Below the pieces are notes generated by a model. It ran no database searches. It was not told where the DNA came from and saw only the letters and a list, made by a program, of their open reading frames with translations. From Amycolatopsis jejuensis (lineage in GTDB: Bacteria; Actinomycetota; Actinomycetes; Mycobacteriales; Pseudonocardiaceae), in NCBI RefSeq assembly GCF_000717335.1, contig NZ_JNYZ01000020.1, positions 1-64,000 of the forward strand: DNA of 64,000 nucleotides. The letters run 5' to 3'. How positions within the stretch are numbered: position 1 is the stretch's first letter; each line of letters begins with the position of its first letter. Positions 42,235 to 51,106 of this stretch are shown here, in pieces. Both the position numbers and the translations under genes were made by a program.

Positions 42235-43068
42235 TCAACGAGCCTTGCTCTCCTCGGGAAGCGCGGGCCAGCCTTGGTACGGCACCGCGCTCACGGCCAC
42301 CTCGGCCCGCATCTCCGCGGTGAGGTGCCGGGTCAATTCGGCCGCGGCCGACAGCAGCACCCGCACTGTCGCAGTGAGTTCCTGCTGATCGGCCATGGTC
42401 GGGCTCGTCGCGCCGAGGCTGGCGACCACGCGGTGCCCGGTGCTCCACACCGGAACCGCCGCCACCGCGCCCCGCTGATCGGACAGCACACCTTGCGAGA
42501 ACCCGGCCTGCTTGTCCCGCGCCACCTGCTGCGCGAACGCGGCGCCGCGAGCCTCGTCCAGGCCGCTTTCCTTGATGATCTCCTGGATTGCGTACGCGTC
42601 GCTGCCGTACAGCAGCGCGCGGCCGGTGTCCGTGGCGACCACCGGGTACGTCATGCCGATGCTGTCGACGATCGGCCGCACGTGAGAGGGCGCGTCCGAC
42701 CAGATGGTGACCGTCTGCACGCCTTCCCGCACCACGAGGAACACGCGGGCGCCGGTCATCGACACCGCCTTGCGCACCACCACGGAACCGAGCCGCATCA
42801 GGTGCTGGTCGGCGGCGCGCATGCCGAGGCTGTAGATCGCCCAGCCGAGCCGGTAAGTGCGCGTTTCCTCGTCGCGCACCACCAGCCCGGACTCCGCGAG
42901 GACCTTGAGCGCCCGCGACACCTGGGACTTGTCCGCGCCGAGTGCTTCGGCGATGCGGTTGTTGCCCCAGCCGTTGATGTCGTCCCGCCAGGCCGCGCGG
43001 CGCAGCAGGTTGAGGATGTCGAGCCCGCGCCGGAGCGTGCTCAGGTCGTGGGTCCGGGATCCGGCCAT
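42235..43068 (-). CDS. IclR-family regulator
   Basis: A 277-residue IclR protein with HTH in LRRGLDILNLLRR...NRIAEALGADKSQVSRALKVLAESGLV and an effector domain (VVATDTGRALLYG, GAVAAVPVWSTGHRVVASLGATSP). ATG 43068 is chosen; tandem GTG codons at 43075-43080 would add three or four residues. It is within the lyase/dehydrogenase operon and probably controls it and the divergent LLM/amidase pair. Confidence 0.9.
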   Translation of the reverse strand: MAGSRTHDLSTLRRGLDILNLLRRAAWRDDINGWGNNRIAEALGADKSQVSRALKVLAESGLVVRDEETRTYRLGWAIYSLGMRAADQHLMRLGSVVVRKAVSMTGARVFLVVREGVQTVTIWSDAPSHVRPIVDSIGMTYPVVATDTGRALLYGSDAYAIQEIIKESGLDEARGAAFAQQVARDKQAGFSQGVLSDQRGAVAAVPVWSTGHRVVASLGATSPTMADQQELTATVRVLLSAAAELTRHLTAEMRAEVAVSAVPYQGWPALPEESKAR

Positions 43069-43083
43069 GGCGGGCACCACCGA

Positions 43084-43932
43084 TCAGCGTCCGGCGACGA
43101 ATGCCCGCACAGTTGTGACGAGCGACTTGACCGCCGAGCATAACTCTTCCGAAGCCGCGGATTGTGGGCTTCGCACCACAGTCGGCCAGTCACGCACCGC
43201 AGCGATCATGAGTTTCGACACCGCCGCCGACGTACCCAGCTCCGCGCCGAGCAGCCGGACGCTCTCATGCACCAGCTGCGCGAGCCGTCCGGTCGAGTCC
43301 GTGCCAGCGAGGTGCGCGCGGCTCGCCTCCGGGCACACGTTCGCCAGCGCCGAGGTCACCGCCGTCGCCCCGGCCGCCAGGTAGGCCGCACCGGTGTGCT
43401 CGCCGACCGTCCAGAACTCCACCCGGTCGCCCCACCGTTTGACCTGCCGCGCGAACTCCTCCGGCGTCGACAGCTCGTCCTTGACCCCGAGGAAGCCGGG
43501 TACCTCGGCCAGCGCGGCCAGGTACGGCTCGTCGATCGCCAGGAGCTTGCTGCTGTACACGACCGCGCTCAGCCCGGATTCCGCGGTGAGGACCCGCACG
43601 TGCTCGGCGAACGCAGCCGGTGACGGATGGACGTAATACGGCGGGTTGACCACGAGCCCGGCGCACCCGGCGTCCGCGGCGACCCGGGCCAGCTGCGCGG
43701 CTTCCCGCGTGGCGAACCCGATCGCCGCCAGGACCCGTCCGCCACCTGCGGTGGACGTGCGCATCAGCAGCTCGGACTCCTCGTCCGACAAGGCGTAGAA
43801 CTCGCCGAGCCCGCCCATCACGCCGACGGTGACATCGGTGTCGCGGTAATGGGCCATCTGCCGCTCGACCGCGCCGACGTCGATCCCGGTGGAGGTGAAC
43901 GGCGTCGGCATGAACGCAATCAGCTCCGTCAT
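43084..43932 (-). CDS. DapA/N-acetylneuraminate lyase-family aldolase
   Basis: A 282-residue TIM-barrel class I lyase. The family start ELIAFMPTPFT, GGLGEFYALSDEE (in place of the usual GTTGE), the Tyr of VNPPYYVHP and the Schiff-base Lys in FLGVKDE are visible. It could be an aldolase or dehydratase acting on a keto acid. ATGA overlap with the upstream dehydrogenase suggests the two act on successive intermediates. Confidence 0.89.
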   Translation of the reverse strand: MTELIAFMPTPFTSTGIDVGAVERQMAHYRDTDVTVGVMGGLGEFYALSDEESELLMRTSTAGGGRVLAAIGFATREAAQLARVAADAGCAGLVVNPPYYVHPSPAAFAEHVRVLTAESGLSAVVYSSKLLAIDEPYLAALAEVPGFLGVKDELSTPEEFARQVKRWGDRVEFWTVGEHTGAAYLAAGATAVTSALANVCPEASRAHLAGTDSTGRLAQLVHESVRLLGAELGTSAAVSKLMIAAVRDWPTVVRSPQSAASEELCSAVKSLVTTVRAFVAGR

Positions 43933-44762
43933 GCCAGTACCCCCTTGCCGATCGCTTGCGTGGCAAGGGAATCGCCGCATTCGGCTTGCGCCTTCCGGTA
44001 CCAGTCCTCGACGACGTCCAGCAGGCCGGTCGGCAGCTTCAGCTCTCCCGCCAGCTCGCGGCAAAGCCGGATGTCCTTGATCATGTGCTGCACGGCAAAA
44101 CCGCCTTCGAGCTCGTCCGCGGCCATGCGCGGCCACAACATGTCGGTGAGGAATCCGCGTGCGGCGCCCCCGGCCAGCACACCGTGCACGAGGTCCGGGG
44201 AAATCCCACTGCGGACCGTGAGCGCGTACGCCATTCCGAGGGCGCCGTTGATACCGGTGATCGCGGCTTGGTTGATCAGTTTCACCGTCTGCCCCGCGCC
44301 TGGACCACCGCAGACGTGCACCGTGCCGAACGCGTCCAGCATCGGCCGTACCCGCTCGATCGCGGCTTCGTCGCCACCCGCCATCACCGCGAGGGTCCCG
44401 GCGGCGGCCCCCTGCGGACCGCCGCTGACCGGGCAGTCCAGCGCCGCGAACCCGCGCTGGGCGGCCGTCGCGGCCAGCTCCTCGGCCAGCGCGGGACCGG
44501 TTGTCGACACGTCGACCAAGACCGCGCCGGCCGGGGCCGACTCCAGCAGCCCGCCGGGCCCGGTCCACGCGTCGCGGACCTCCGGCGGGCCGGGCAGGCA
44601 GGTGAACACGGCGACGACGTCCTTCAGCGCCTCGGCGACCGCGCGCGGGTCGCGGCCGGGCCGCAGCGACACGGCGCGGACCTGGTATCCGGCGGCTTCG
44701 AGCTGCCTGCTCATCGGGGCGCCCATCGCACCCATGCCGCTCCACGCGACGGCGTCGGTCAT
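43929..44762 (-). CDS. NAD(P)-dependent oxidoreductase, HIBADH/GLYR1 type
   Basis: A 277-residue beta-hydroxyacid dehydrogenase. Its Rossmann start WSGMGAMGAPMSRQLEAAGY replaces the usual GxGxxG with SGMGAMG. Substrate loop is DCPVSGGPQGAAAGTLAVMAGG, catalytic Lys in GAGQTVKLINQ. First gene of the minus-strand operon; AGGAGG lies five bases upstream of ATG 44762. Substrate unknown. Confidence 0.89.
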   Translation of the reverse strand: MTDAVAWSGMGAMGAPMSRQLEAAGYQVRAVSLRPGRDPRAVAEALKDVVAVFTCLPGPPEVRDAWTGPGGLLESAPAGAVLVDVSTTGPALAEELAATAAQRGFAALDCPVSGGPQGAAAGTLAVMAGGDEAAIERVRPMLDAFGTVHVCGGPGAGQTVKLINQAAITGINGALGMAYALTVRSGISPDLVHGVLAGGAARGFLTDMLWPRMAADELEGGFAVQHMIKDIRLCRELAGELKLPTGLLDVVEDWYRKAQAECGDSLATQAIGKGVLA

Positions 44763-44852
44763 GCTGCCCTCCTGTCTGCGGGTCCGTCTCCGGGTCCGGA
44801 ATCGGCAGTATTCGGCGCGGTTCCGGCCCGCGGACAGGACGGTTGTCACATC

Positions 44853-44887
44853 TGCAACGCGCGCCGCCGCTCGTTGCCGCAGTTGCA
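44853..44887. promoter_or_regulatory. TGCAAC...GTTGCA inverted repeat in divergent promoter
   Basis: TGCAAC (44853) and GTTGCA (44882) flank a 23-bp GC-rich centre between the dehydrogenase and LLM genes; further GTTG half-sites occur at about 44842 and 44873. A candidate IclR site, weakly supported. Confidence 0.35.
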
Positions 44888-44953
44888 TCGCGGCACCCGG
44901 GGCATCCGTGGCGGTCCTACGTTCCGGCAGCACTGCCAGCGAAAGGATCAGCC

Positions 44954-46027
44954 ATGAAGTTCGGCATCGTCACCCAGGGCTACGTGCGCGAGGACGCCGA
45001 CGAGCTCACCCGCGTCAAGCAGGTGGTGCTGGAGGGCCAGGCCACCGAACGGTACGGGCTCGACTCGTTCGGGGTCGCCGAGCAGCACTTCAAGTTCCCG
45101 ACCAACACCACGAGCGCGATCGACGTCGTCCTGTCCTGGGTCGCGGCGACCACCGAGCGGATCCGGATCAAGCCCGGCGCGGTGATCCCGGCGCTGCGGC
45201 ACCCGCTGGCCGTCGCGGAGAACTGGGCGACACTCGACACGCTGTCCGGCGGGCGGGTCGATTTCGCCGTCGGCCGCGGAAACACCCCGAAGACGGCCGA
45301 CGCGTTCGAGGTCGCCATCACCGAGACCAACGCGCGCACGCTGGAGGCGCTCGAGGTGATCGTGAAGGCGTGGACCGAGGAATCCTTCGACCACCACGGC
45401 GAGTTCTGGAACTTCGACGACGTGCGCGTGACGCCGCATCCGGTGCAGAGCCCGCACCCGCCGCTGTCGCTGGCCGCGGTGAGTGTCGGCGCGTGTTCGC
45501 TGGCGGGCAGCAACCGGCTCGGGCTGATGGGCGCGGTGAACAACCTGGAGTGGCCCCAGGTCGAGGACCGCCTGCGGGCGTACCGCGAGCACTGGGACAC
45601 CGGCAGCACGATCGCGGGCGCCACCCCGAACGCGGACATCACGATGTACGTGCCACTGCATGTCGCGCCGACCGCGCAGGCCGCGCGGGAGCAGGTGGAG
45701 TTCGGCATCGTCGAGTACACGAACCGCGCGATGAAGCAGGACCTGCGCAACCACGAGCTGACCTACGGCAACACCAAGGGCCTGGACACGACCGGCCAGT
45801 TCTTCGACAACTTCGACGGCCTGCTCGACCTCACCCCGCTGTGCGTCGGCACCCCGGACTACGCCATCGAGAAAATCCTCCGGCTGGCCGATTTCGGCAT
45901 CGACGAACTGGTGTTCCACGTCGACTACGCCACCCACGACGAGATCCTGTCGTGCATCCGGCTGGTCGGCGAGGAGGTCGTCCCGGCGGTGAAGCAGGAA
46001 CTGAGTGCAAAGGCGGTCGCCTCGTGA
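44954..46027 (+). CDS. LLM-class flavin-dependent monooxygenase
   Basis: A 357-residue luciferase-like monooxygenase (bacterial luciferase fold, reduced FMN or F420). Visible are SFGVAEQHF, RIRIKPGAVIPALRHPLAVAEN and GGRVDFAVGRGN. It probably oxygenates a small organic substrate, with a flavin reductase such as that at 49117 as a possible partner. GAAAGGA lies eight bases upstream of ATG 44954. Coupled by GTGA to the amidase. Confidence 0.91.
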   Translation: MKFGIVTQGYVREDADELTRVKQVVLEGQATERYGLDSFGVAEQHFKFPTNTTSAIDVVLSWVAATTERIRIKPGAVIPALRHPLAVAENWATLDTLSGGRVDFAVGRGNTPKTADAFEVAITETNARTLEALEVIVKAWTEESFDHHGEFWNFDDVRVTPHPVQSPHPPLSLAAVSVGACSLAGSNRLGLMGAVNNLEWPQVEDRLRAYREHWDTGSTIAGATPNADITMYVPLHVAPTAQAAREQVEFGIVEYTNRAMKQDLRNHELTYGNTKGLDTTGQFFDNFDGLLDLTPLCVGTPDYAIEKILRLADFGIDELVFHVDYATHDEILSCIRLVGEEVVPAVKQELSAKAVAS

Positions 46028-47346
46028 CGGCGTTGCGTGCGCTGCTCGCCCAACTGCGGTCGGGGGAGGTGTCTCCGGCGGAGTTGATCGAGGAAACCGC
46101 ACAACGGGTCGACGCGTTGCCACCCGAACTGAACCCCCTGGTCTCAGTCGACTTCGATCGGGCTCTTGCACAGCCCACAGCCGGGCCATTGTCCGGCCTT
46201 CCGATCGCCCTCAAGGACCTCGAGCCCGCCGCCGGCCTGCCCACCACCTACGGTGCCGCCTTCGTCGACCCGGAGACCCGCGCCGACGGTTCGCTCGCCG
46301 CCCGGCTGCGAGCCGCGGGCGCGGTGATCTGGGGAAAGTCCACGACCCCGGCGTTCGGCCACAAGGACGTCACCGACAGCCTGGTCTCCGGCGTCACCCG
46401 GAACCCGCTGGACCCCGCGCGGACGCCCGGCGGGTCGAGTGGCGGGGCGGCGGTGCTGGTGGCGACCGGGGTCAGCGTGGTCGCACACGGTACCGACGCT
46501 GCCGGTTCGGTGCGGATGCCCGCGGCGCTGTGCGGGCTCGCCGGGTTCAAGCCGTCGTTCGGACGGTTGCCGCGGGTGCCGTCGCCGGATCTCTGGGCTG
46601 CGCGCGGGCACCACGGTTTCCTCGCGCGCAGCGTCGACGACCTGCGGATCATCACCGGCGCAGTGGCCGGTGGCGATCCGCGCGATCCGATCGGCCCGTC
46701 CGACCTGGTGTGGGACGAACCGCCGCCACGCCGTCGCCGGGGCCGGGTTGCATTCGTGGAGAGCCTCTTCGGCCAGCGGCTGGACCACGGGGTCGCCGAG
46801 GTGCTGCGCAAAGTGGGCGACCGGCTGTCGAACGCCGGGGTCCCGCTGGAGTCGCCCGAGGTGTGCTGGGACAGCCCGATCGAGTGGGCCAACATGTGGC
46901 ACGCAGCGAACGACCTCCACCACTTCGGCGACGCGTACCGCCGCACGCCGGAGCTGTTCTCGCCTTCGCATGCGGCGATCATCGAGGCCGGTGCAGAAGT
47001 GACGGTGGCAGATTTGTTCCGGGTACAGGAAAATCGCTCGGCTTTGCACTTGCGCGCCACGGAATTCTTCGAGGACTACGACTTCATCCTCACCCCGACC
47101 CTTCCCCTGCCCGCGTGGCGGCACGACGACGACCATCCGGCCATCAACGGCGAACCCGTCGCGCTGGGCCCGGGCGGACGGTGGGCGGACGTCCTGCTCG
47201 CCAATCTCACCGGCTGGCCCGCGATCTCGATCCCGTGCGGGGTCACGGACGGCCTGCCGGTGGGACTGCAGGTCATCGCCCCGTGGCGGGCCGACGGGCC
47301 GTGTCTCGGCTTCGCCTCCCAGCTGGAGGAAATCCTCGGCGGTTAA
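46024..47346 (+). CDS. Amidase-signature hydrolase
   Basis: A 440-residue amidase-signature enzyme. Catalytic Lys in PIALKDLEP, cis-Ser in RTPGGSSGGAA and nucleophile Ser in GTDAAGSVRMPA are all present. It likely hydrolyses an amide produced in the LLM-dependent pathway. GTG 46024 overlaps the LLM stop. Nothing separates it from the leader region of the GNAT gene except about 70 bp. Confidence 0.92.
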   Translation: MTALRALLAQLRSGEVSPAELIEETAQRVDALPPELNPLVSVDFDRALAQPTAGPLSGLPIALKDLEPAAGLPTTYGAAFVDPETRADGSLAARLRAAGAVIWGKSTTPAFGHKDVTDSLVSGVTRNPLDPARTPGGSSGGAAVLVATGVSVVAHGTDAAGSVRMPAALCGLAGFKPSFGRLPRVPSPDLWAARGHHGFLARSVDDLRIITGAVAGGDPRDPIGPSDLVWDEPPPRRRRGRVAFVESLFGQRLDHGVAEVLRKVGDRLSNAGVPLESPEVCWDSPIEWANMWHAANDLHHFGDAYRRTPELFSPSHAAIIEAGAEVTVADLFRVQENRSALHLRATEFFEDYDFILTPTLPLPAWRHDDDHPAINGEPVALGPGGRWADVLLANLTGWPAISIPCGVTDGLPVGLQVIAPWRADGPCLGFASQLEEILGG

Positions 47347-47418
47347 TTCGGCGGACGGGAACCGCGCCGCCCGGTTACGGTTCCCGCGACCGTGACTCGA
47401 CGCCAGGAGGTGAGCACC

Positions 47419-47472
47419 ATGAACGCTGTTTCGATGTGGGTGCTCCCCGTGTCGTCACGGTCGGGCGACTGA
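47419..47472 (+). CDS. 17-residue leader peptide ORF
   Basis: ATG 47419 is preceded by a near-perfect ribosome-binding site (AGGAGGTGA, 47405-47413) and encodes MNAVSMWVLPVSSRSGD. It ends four bases before the 5' arm of the stem that closes on the downstream GNAT start codon. The strong initiation signal and position suggest a regulatory leader rather than a chance ORF. Confidence 0.6.
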   Translation: MNAVSMWVLPVSSRSGD

Positions 47473-47476
47473 CGAA

Positions 47477-47520
47477 GGGGTTGCCGGGAGCGCGGTAAGC
47501 ACTCCCGAAAGGTCAACCCC
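47477..47520 (+). promoter_or_regulatory. Start-codon-occluding RNA stem-loop
   Basis: Outer stem GGGGTTG (47477-47483) pairs with CAACCCC (47514-47520), the seven bases directly before the GNAT ATG. An inner stem CGGGAG/CTCCCG (47485-47490/47502-47507) stacks inside. The GNAT ribosome-binding site AAAGG (47508-47512) lies within the structure. A ribosome stalled at the end of the leader ORF would cover or open the 5' arm: the classic layout of translational attenuation. No experimental support. Confidence 0.6.
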
Positions 47521-48279
47521 ATGAACACTTTGCGCTTCACCGCGGGCGAACCCGCGGTGGAGATCACCCAGGTCGAACCGCGGCGGTGGCACGCGCTCGA
47601 CGACGGCCGTCTCGCCGGGCGCGCCGAGGCCACCACCCGGCCCGACGGGCGGATCTTCCTCAGCGTCGACGCCTGGCACCGCTCGGTTTTCGACCAGCTC
47701 GCCCGCGCGATGCTGGCCGCTCTGCCGGAACCGGTGCACACGGTGGTCGACGAAACCGATCACGAACAGCTGGCCGCGTGGCAGCAGGCCGGGCTCACCG
47801 TCCGGCGGCGCGAGCGCGAGTACCTCGTACCCACCGATCCACCCCGCGCCGTGACGCCACCGGGAGTCACGATCGGGCCCGCTGAAGAAGGTCCGCTGCG
47901 CGAGCTGGACCGCGTCATCCGGGCCGAGGTCGAAGCCAGTGTCGGCTGGGCGGAGATGCCTGCCGAGGTGCTGCCGTGGCAGTCCGCTGACCTGCCGAAA
48001 TACACCGTGGCCATCGAGAACGGCTACGTGGGCCTGATCCGGGTGGTCCGAGTGACCCGGGTGCCCCGGATCGGGCTGGTCGCCGTCCGCGCGGACCGGC
48101 AACGCCGTGGCATCGCCCGTGCGCTGCTGACCCACGCGCTCGGGGTCCTGCACGAAGCGGGAATCGAGACGGCGTACGCCGAAGTGAACGAGGCCAACGC
48201 AGCAGCAACGGCGTTGTTCGAGAGCCTCGGCGCCCGGCGGGGCGACGGCATCGTGGAGCTGATGCGCGATGGCCGGTAA
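47521..48279 (+). CDS. GNAT-family N-acetyltransferase
   Basis: A 252-residue protein. The C-terminal GNAT domain has [24 protein letters not shown] (acetyl-CoA P-loop RRGIARA) and [18 protein letters not shown]; the N-terminal half looks like a second, degenerate GNAT-like domain. Substrate unknown, possibly an aminoglycoside-like or ribosome-targeting compound given the linked infA and leader. It overlaps infA by 11 bp. Start fixed by the ATG directly after the stem. Confidence 0.88.
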   Translation: MNTLRFTAGEPAVEITQVEPRRWHALDDGRLAGRAEATTRPDGRIFLSVDAWHRSVFDQLARAMLAALPEPVHTVVDETDHEQLAAWQQAGLTVRRREREYLVPTDPPRAVTPPGVTIGPAEEGPLRELDRVIRAEVEASVGWAEMPAEVLPWQSADLPKYTVAIENGYVGLIRVVRVTRVPRIGLVAVRADRQRRGIARALLTHALGVLHEAGIETAYAEVNEANAAATALFESLGARRGDGIVELMRDGR

Positions 48280-48490
48280 GAACGGGATCGAAGTCGAGGG
48301 AACCGTCGTCGAATGCCTGCGGGACGCGCGGTTCACCGTCGAACTGCCGAACGGGCACCACGTCCTCGCGCACATCAGCGGCAAGATCCGGAAGAACTAC
48401 ATCAAGATCGTGCCGTACGACCGGGTGCTGGTCGAGCTGAGCCCGTACGACCTCACCCGCGGCCGGATCCTGTTCCGGTACCGCAACTAA
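48269..48490 (+). CDS. infA: Translation initiation factor IF-1 (extra copy)
   Basis: A 73-residue OB-fold protein with the IF-1 sequence pattern ([44 protein letters not shown]). It binds the A site of the 30S subunit. Not in a ribosomal-protein operon here but translationally coupled to a GNAT gene, so it is probably an additional infA rather than the housekeeping one. A strong terminator follows. Confidence 0.95.
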   Translation: MAGKNGIEVEGTVVECLRDARFTVELPNGHHVLAHISGKIRKNYIKIVPYDRVLVELSPYDLTRGRILFRYRN

Positions 48491-48939
48491 CGCCAGGCCG
48501 TTCCCGCCGGGCTCCCGGCGGGAACGGCCTGCTTCCCGGTCAGCGCGGCGATCACCGCGTCCAGGTCGTTGTGCCCGGCGAGCGCGGACAAGGTCACGCC
48601 GTCGGCCACTTCCACCGCTCGCATGTCCGCCAGCAGGCCCTGCAGGCCACCGACCGTGCCCACGTAGTTGAGGGTCGACGGTTCCTCCCCCGACGCCGCC
48701 AGCGCAGCCAGCGCCTCGCGATTGCCGGAGGCCAGCAACACGGGCAGGTCGACGATCACCGCGATCCCGTCGGGGTCCTTGCCCTCGCGGGCGGCCTGCG
48801 CCCGGTACAACGCGCGAAGGGCCTGCGCCTGCTGCAGATCCGCGGCCCGCACGCGCACCGGCGCCGCGGCCCCCTCGGTGACCTCGTGCCAATCGCTGCC
48901 GTCGACGAACACCCGCAAGGCGGGACGGGTACCAGACAT
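48487..48939 (-). CDS. Stand-alone LLM C-terminal-like protein
   Basis: A 150-residue protein. The stretch [24 protein letters not shown] and [19 protein letters not shown] resembles the C-terminal part of NtaA/alkanesulfonate-type luciferase-like monooxygenases, but no barrel precedes it. Either a domain fragment or an accessory protein. ATG 48939 has AAGGAG eight bases upstream, so it appears to be a genuine gene. Divergent from a flavin reductase. Confidence 0.7.
   Translation of the reverse strand: MSGTRPALRVFVDGSDWHEVTEGAAAPVRVRAADLQQAQALRALYRAQAAREGKDPDGIAVIVDLPVLLASGNREALAALAASGEEPSTLNYVGTVGGLQGLLADMRAVEVADGVTLSALAGHNDLDAVIAALTGKQAVPAGSPAGTAWR
48495..48530. terminator. Terminator after infA
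   Basis: AGGCCGTTCCCGCCGG-GCTC-CCGGCGGGAACGGCCT, a perfect 16-bp stem with a 4-nt loop. It begins four bases after the infA stop and lies within the 3' end of the convergent minus-strand gene, so it can serve both directions. Confidence 0.85.
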
Positions 48940-49116
48940 GTGCGGGTCTCCTTCCGGACCGGATTCCCCGATGCTGCGCGAAATCCGGCCCGGACCGCAG
49001 AGATGTTGCCTTATCCGCGACACCGGCCGCCCGGCGTTGCACATACCGCCATTACCGCTTCCGCGCCGGAACGCGCGGCCTACCGTCGGACAGGCCCCTT
49101 CCGGAAAGGACCCGCG

Positions 49117-49599
49117 ATGTCACTCGACTCCCCCGTCCGCGAATACCGGACCCTCTACGCCGGGGTGCCCGCCGGAGTCGCCGCAGTGTGCGCCGAACTC
49201 GGCGGCGCGCCCGACGGGATGGCGGCCAGCTCGCTGGTCCCGGTGTCGCTCGACCCGCCGCTGCTGTCGTTCTGCGTGCAGAAGACGTCGCGTACCTGGC
49301 CGCGGCTGCGGTACGCGCCGCATCTGGGCGTTTCGGTGCTCGCGCACGACCAGGAACCCGCCTGCGCCGCCCTGTCCGCCCGCGAAGGCGACCGTTTCGC
49401 CGGTCTCGCCTGGCACAGCCACCCGGCCGGTGGGGTGTTCATCCAGGGCGCCTCAGCGCATTTCGACTGCACGGTGGAACGCGAACTCGACGCGGGTGAC
49501 CACCTGATCGTCCTGCTCCGCGTACACGATGGGCGCAGGGCGGATGTGTCACCGCTCATCTTTCACGACAGCAGCTACCGGACGATCGCGCGCACGTAA
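49117..49599 (+). CDS. Flavin reductase-like protein
   Basis: A 160-residue flavin reductase-domain (HpaC/ActVB-like) protein: AGVPAGVAAVCAEL, MAASSLVPVSLDPPLLSFCVQKTS and the C-terminal VHDGRRADVSPLIFHDSSY. It supplies reduced FMN to a two-component monooxygenase, with the LLM gene at 44954 as a candidate. GGAAAGGA lies before ATG 49117. The 3' end overlaps the convergent SRPBCC gene by 25 bp. Confidence 0.9.
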   Translation: MSLDSPVREYRTLYAGVPAGVAAVCAELGGAPDGMAASSLVPVSLDPPLLSFCVQKTSRTWPRLRYAPHLGVSVLAHDQEPACAALSAREGDRFAGLAWHSHPAGGVFIQGASAHFDCTVERELDAGDHLIVLLRVHDGRRADVSPLIFHDSSYRTIART

Positions 49600-49976
49600 T
49601 CCGGCAATCCCGCCACCGCCTCGCCGATCGCCGCATCGAACGCGCCGGCGAGGCTGTCCGGCTCGATTTCCGTGCTGTACACCACGATCGACTGCCGCGG
49701 ACCGGTCTCCAGTACGTCCACGGTGCCGAGATGCCCGGTGATCGGCAGGTCGCCCCCGATCACGCGGTACTGCAGGCGGCGGCGCTGCGGATCGTGCGTC
49801 ACCACGGCTTCGTCCAGCTTCGAGCCGTCGGCCAGGATCACCGTGCGGTGCCGCGTGTCCCCGGCGGACGACGCCATCGCCGGGAACCACGACGCGACCG
49901 CGGCGACGTCACCGACCACCTGCCAGACCTCGTCGGCGGAGGCGTCGATCAGGACGTGTGAACGAAGGGTGGCCAT
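49575..49976 (-). CDS. SRPBCC/polyketide cyclase-like protein
   Basis: A 133-residue START/Bet v1-fold protein ([54 protein letters not shown]). It binds hydrophobic small molecules. Last gene of the 16-gene operon; its start overlaps the bioF 3' end by 28 bp. GAGGAG precedes ATG 49976. Confidence 0.88.
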   Translation of the reverse strand: MATLRSHVLIDASADEVWQVVGDVAAVASWFPAMASSAGDTRHRTVILADGSKLDEAVVTHDPQRRRLQYRVIGGDLPITGHLGTVDVLETGPRQSIVVYSTEIEPDSLAGAFDAAIGEAVAGLPDYVRAIVR

Positions 49977-51106
49977 GACTGCTCCTCGGTGTGGTTGTGC
50001 AGGACGTCGCGCAGCACGTCCAATGCCGTCGCGATTTCCGGCGGGGTCAGGTCGGCGCGGGCAGTGAGACGGAGCCTGCTCGTCCCCTCCGGCACCGACG
50101 GCGGACGGAAACACCCGACCTGCACCCCACGCGCCGCACACTCCTGCGCCGCGGCGAATGCCCGTGCGGGATCGCCGAGCACGAGCGGCACGATTGCCGA
50201 CGACGCGACCCGGCCACGGAGTGCCGCGAACGCTCCCGCTGCCCTGATCGCCGCGCCTCCCAAGGTCGGGTCCGCTTCGATGATTCCCAATGCTGCCAAC
50301 GCACATCCTACCGCAGCAGGCGCGAGGCCGGTGTCGAAGATCATCGTGCGCGCGGAGCCGACGAGGTGCTCGATCACCCGCCGCGGTCCGAGCACGGCGC
50401 CGCCCTGCGCGCCGAGTGCCTTGGACAGCGTCATGGTGACCACGACCTCGTCGCCCGCCAGTCCGGCGGCTGCGACCAAGCCCCGGCCACCCGGTCCGCA
50501 CACCCCCAGCGCATGCGCCTCGTCGACCACCAGCACGGCCCCGTGCCGACGGCACACCCGCGACAGTTCAAGTAACGGCGCGTGATCGCCGTCAATCGAA
50601 TCCACACTTTCGGTGACCACGAGCGCATGCGGCGACCGGCGCGCAGCCAGCACCTCGCCGACCCGCTCGACATCGTTGTGTGGCACCACTTCCACCTGCG
50701 CCCGAGACAACCGGCACGCATCGATCAGCGACGCGTGGTTGGCACTGTCGGACACGACGAGACTGCCACGCGGGGCGAGCGCGGTGACTACGGCCAGGTT
50801 GGCCGCGTACCCCGACGAAAACACCAGCGCAGCCTCGGCACCGGCGAACTCCGCGAGGCGATCCTCCAGCTCGGCGTGCAATTCGGTCGTGCCGGTGACG
50901 AGCCGTGACCCGGTCGCGCCCGCTCCCCACGTCCGCAGCGCGGCCACACCCGCCTCGACCACCCGCGGGTCCCGCGACAGGCCGAGATAGTCGTTGCCCG
51001 CCAGGTCCAGCAGCGGGCCGCGTGCGGGGCGCGGCGTCAAGGACCGCCGCAACCCGGCCGCCTGCCGCTGAGCAGCGGTGGCATCGAGCCAATCGAGGGG
51101 GTTCAT
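49949..51106 (-). CDS. bioF: 8-amino-7-oxononanoate synthase
   Basis: A 385-residue PLP enzyme of biotin synthesis that condenses pimeloyl-ACP/CoA with alanine. Visible are [55 protein letters not shown] and the PLP lysine in [12 protein letters not shown]. Coupled to bioB by ATGA. BioA and BioD are not in the window. Confidence 0.95.
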   Translation of the reverse strand: MNPLDWLDATAAQRQAAGLRRSLTPRPARGPLLDLAGNDYLGLSRDPRVVEAGVAALRTWGAGATGSRLVTGTTELHAELEDRLAEFAGAEAALVFSSGYAANLAVVTALAPRGSLVVSDSANHASLIDACRLSRAQVEVVPHNDVERVGEVLAARRSPHALVVTESVDSIDGDHAPLLELSRVCRRHGAVLVVDEAHALGVCGPGGRGLVAAAGLAGDEVVVTMTLSKALGAQGGAVLGPRRVIEHLVGSARTMIFDTGLAPAAVGCALAALGIIEADPTLGGAAIRAAGAFAALRGRVASSAIVPLVLGDPARAFAAAQECAARGVQVGCFRPPSVPEGTSRLRLTARADLTPPEIATALDVLRDVLHNHTEEQSWPPFVHTS

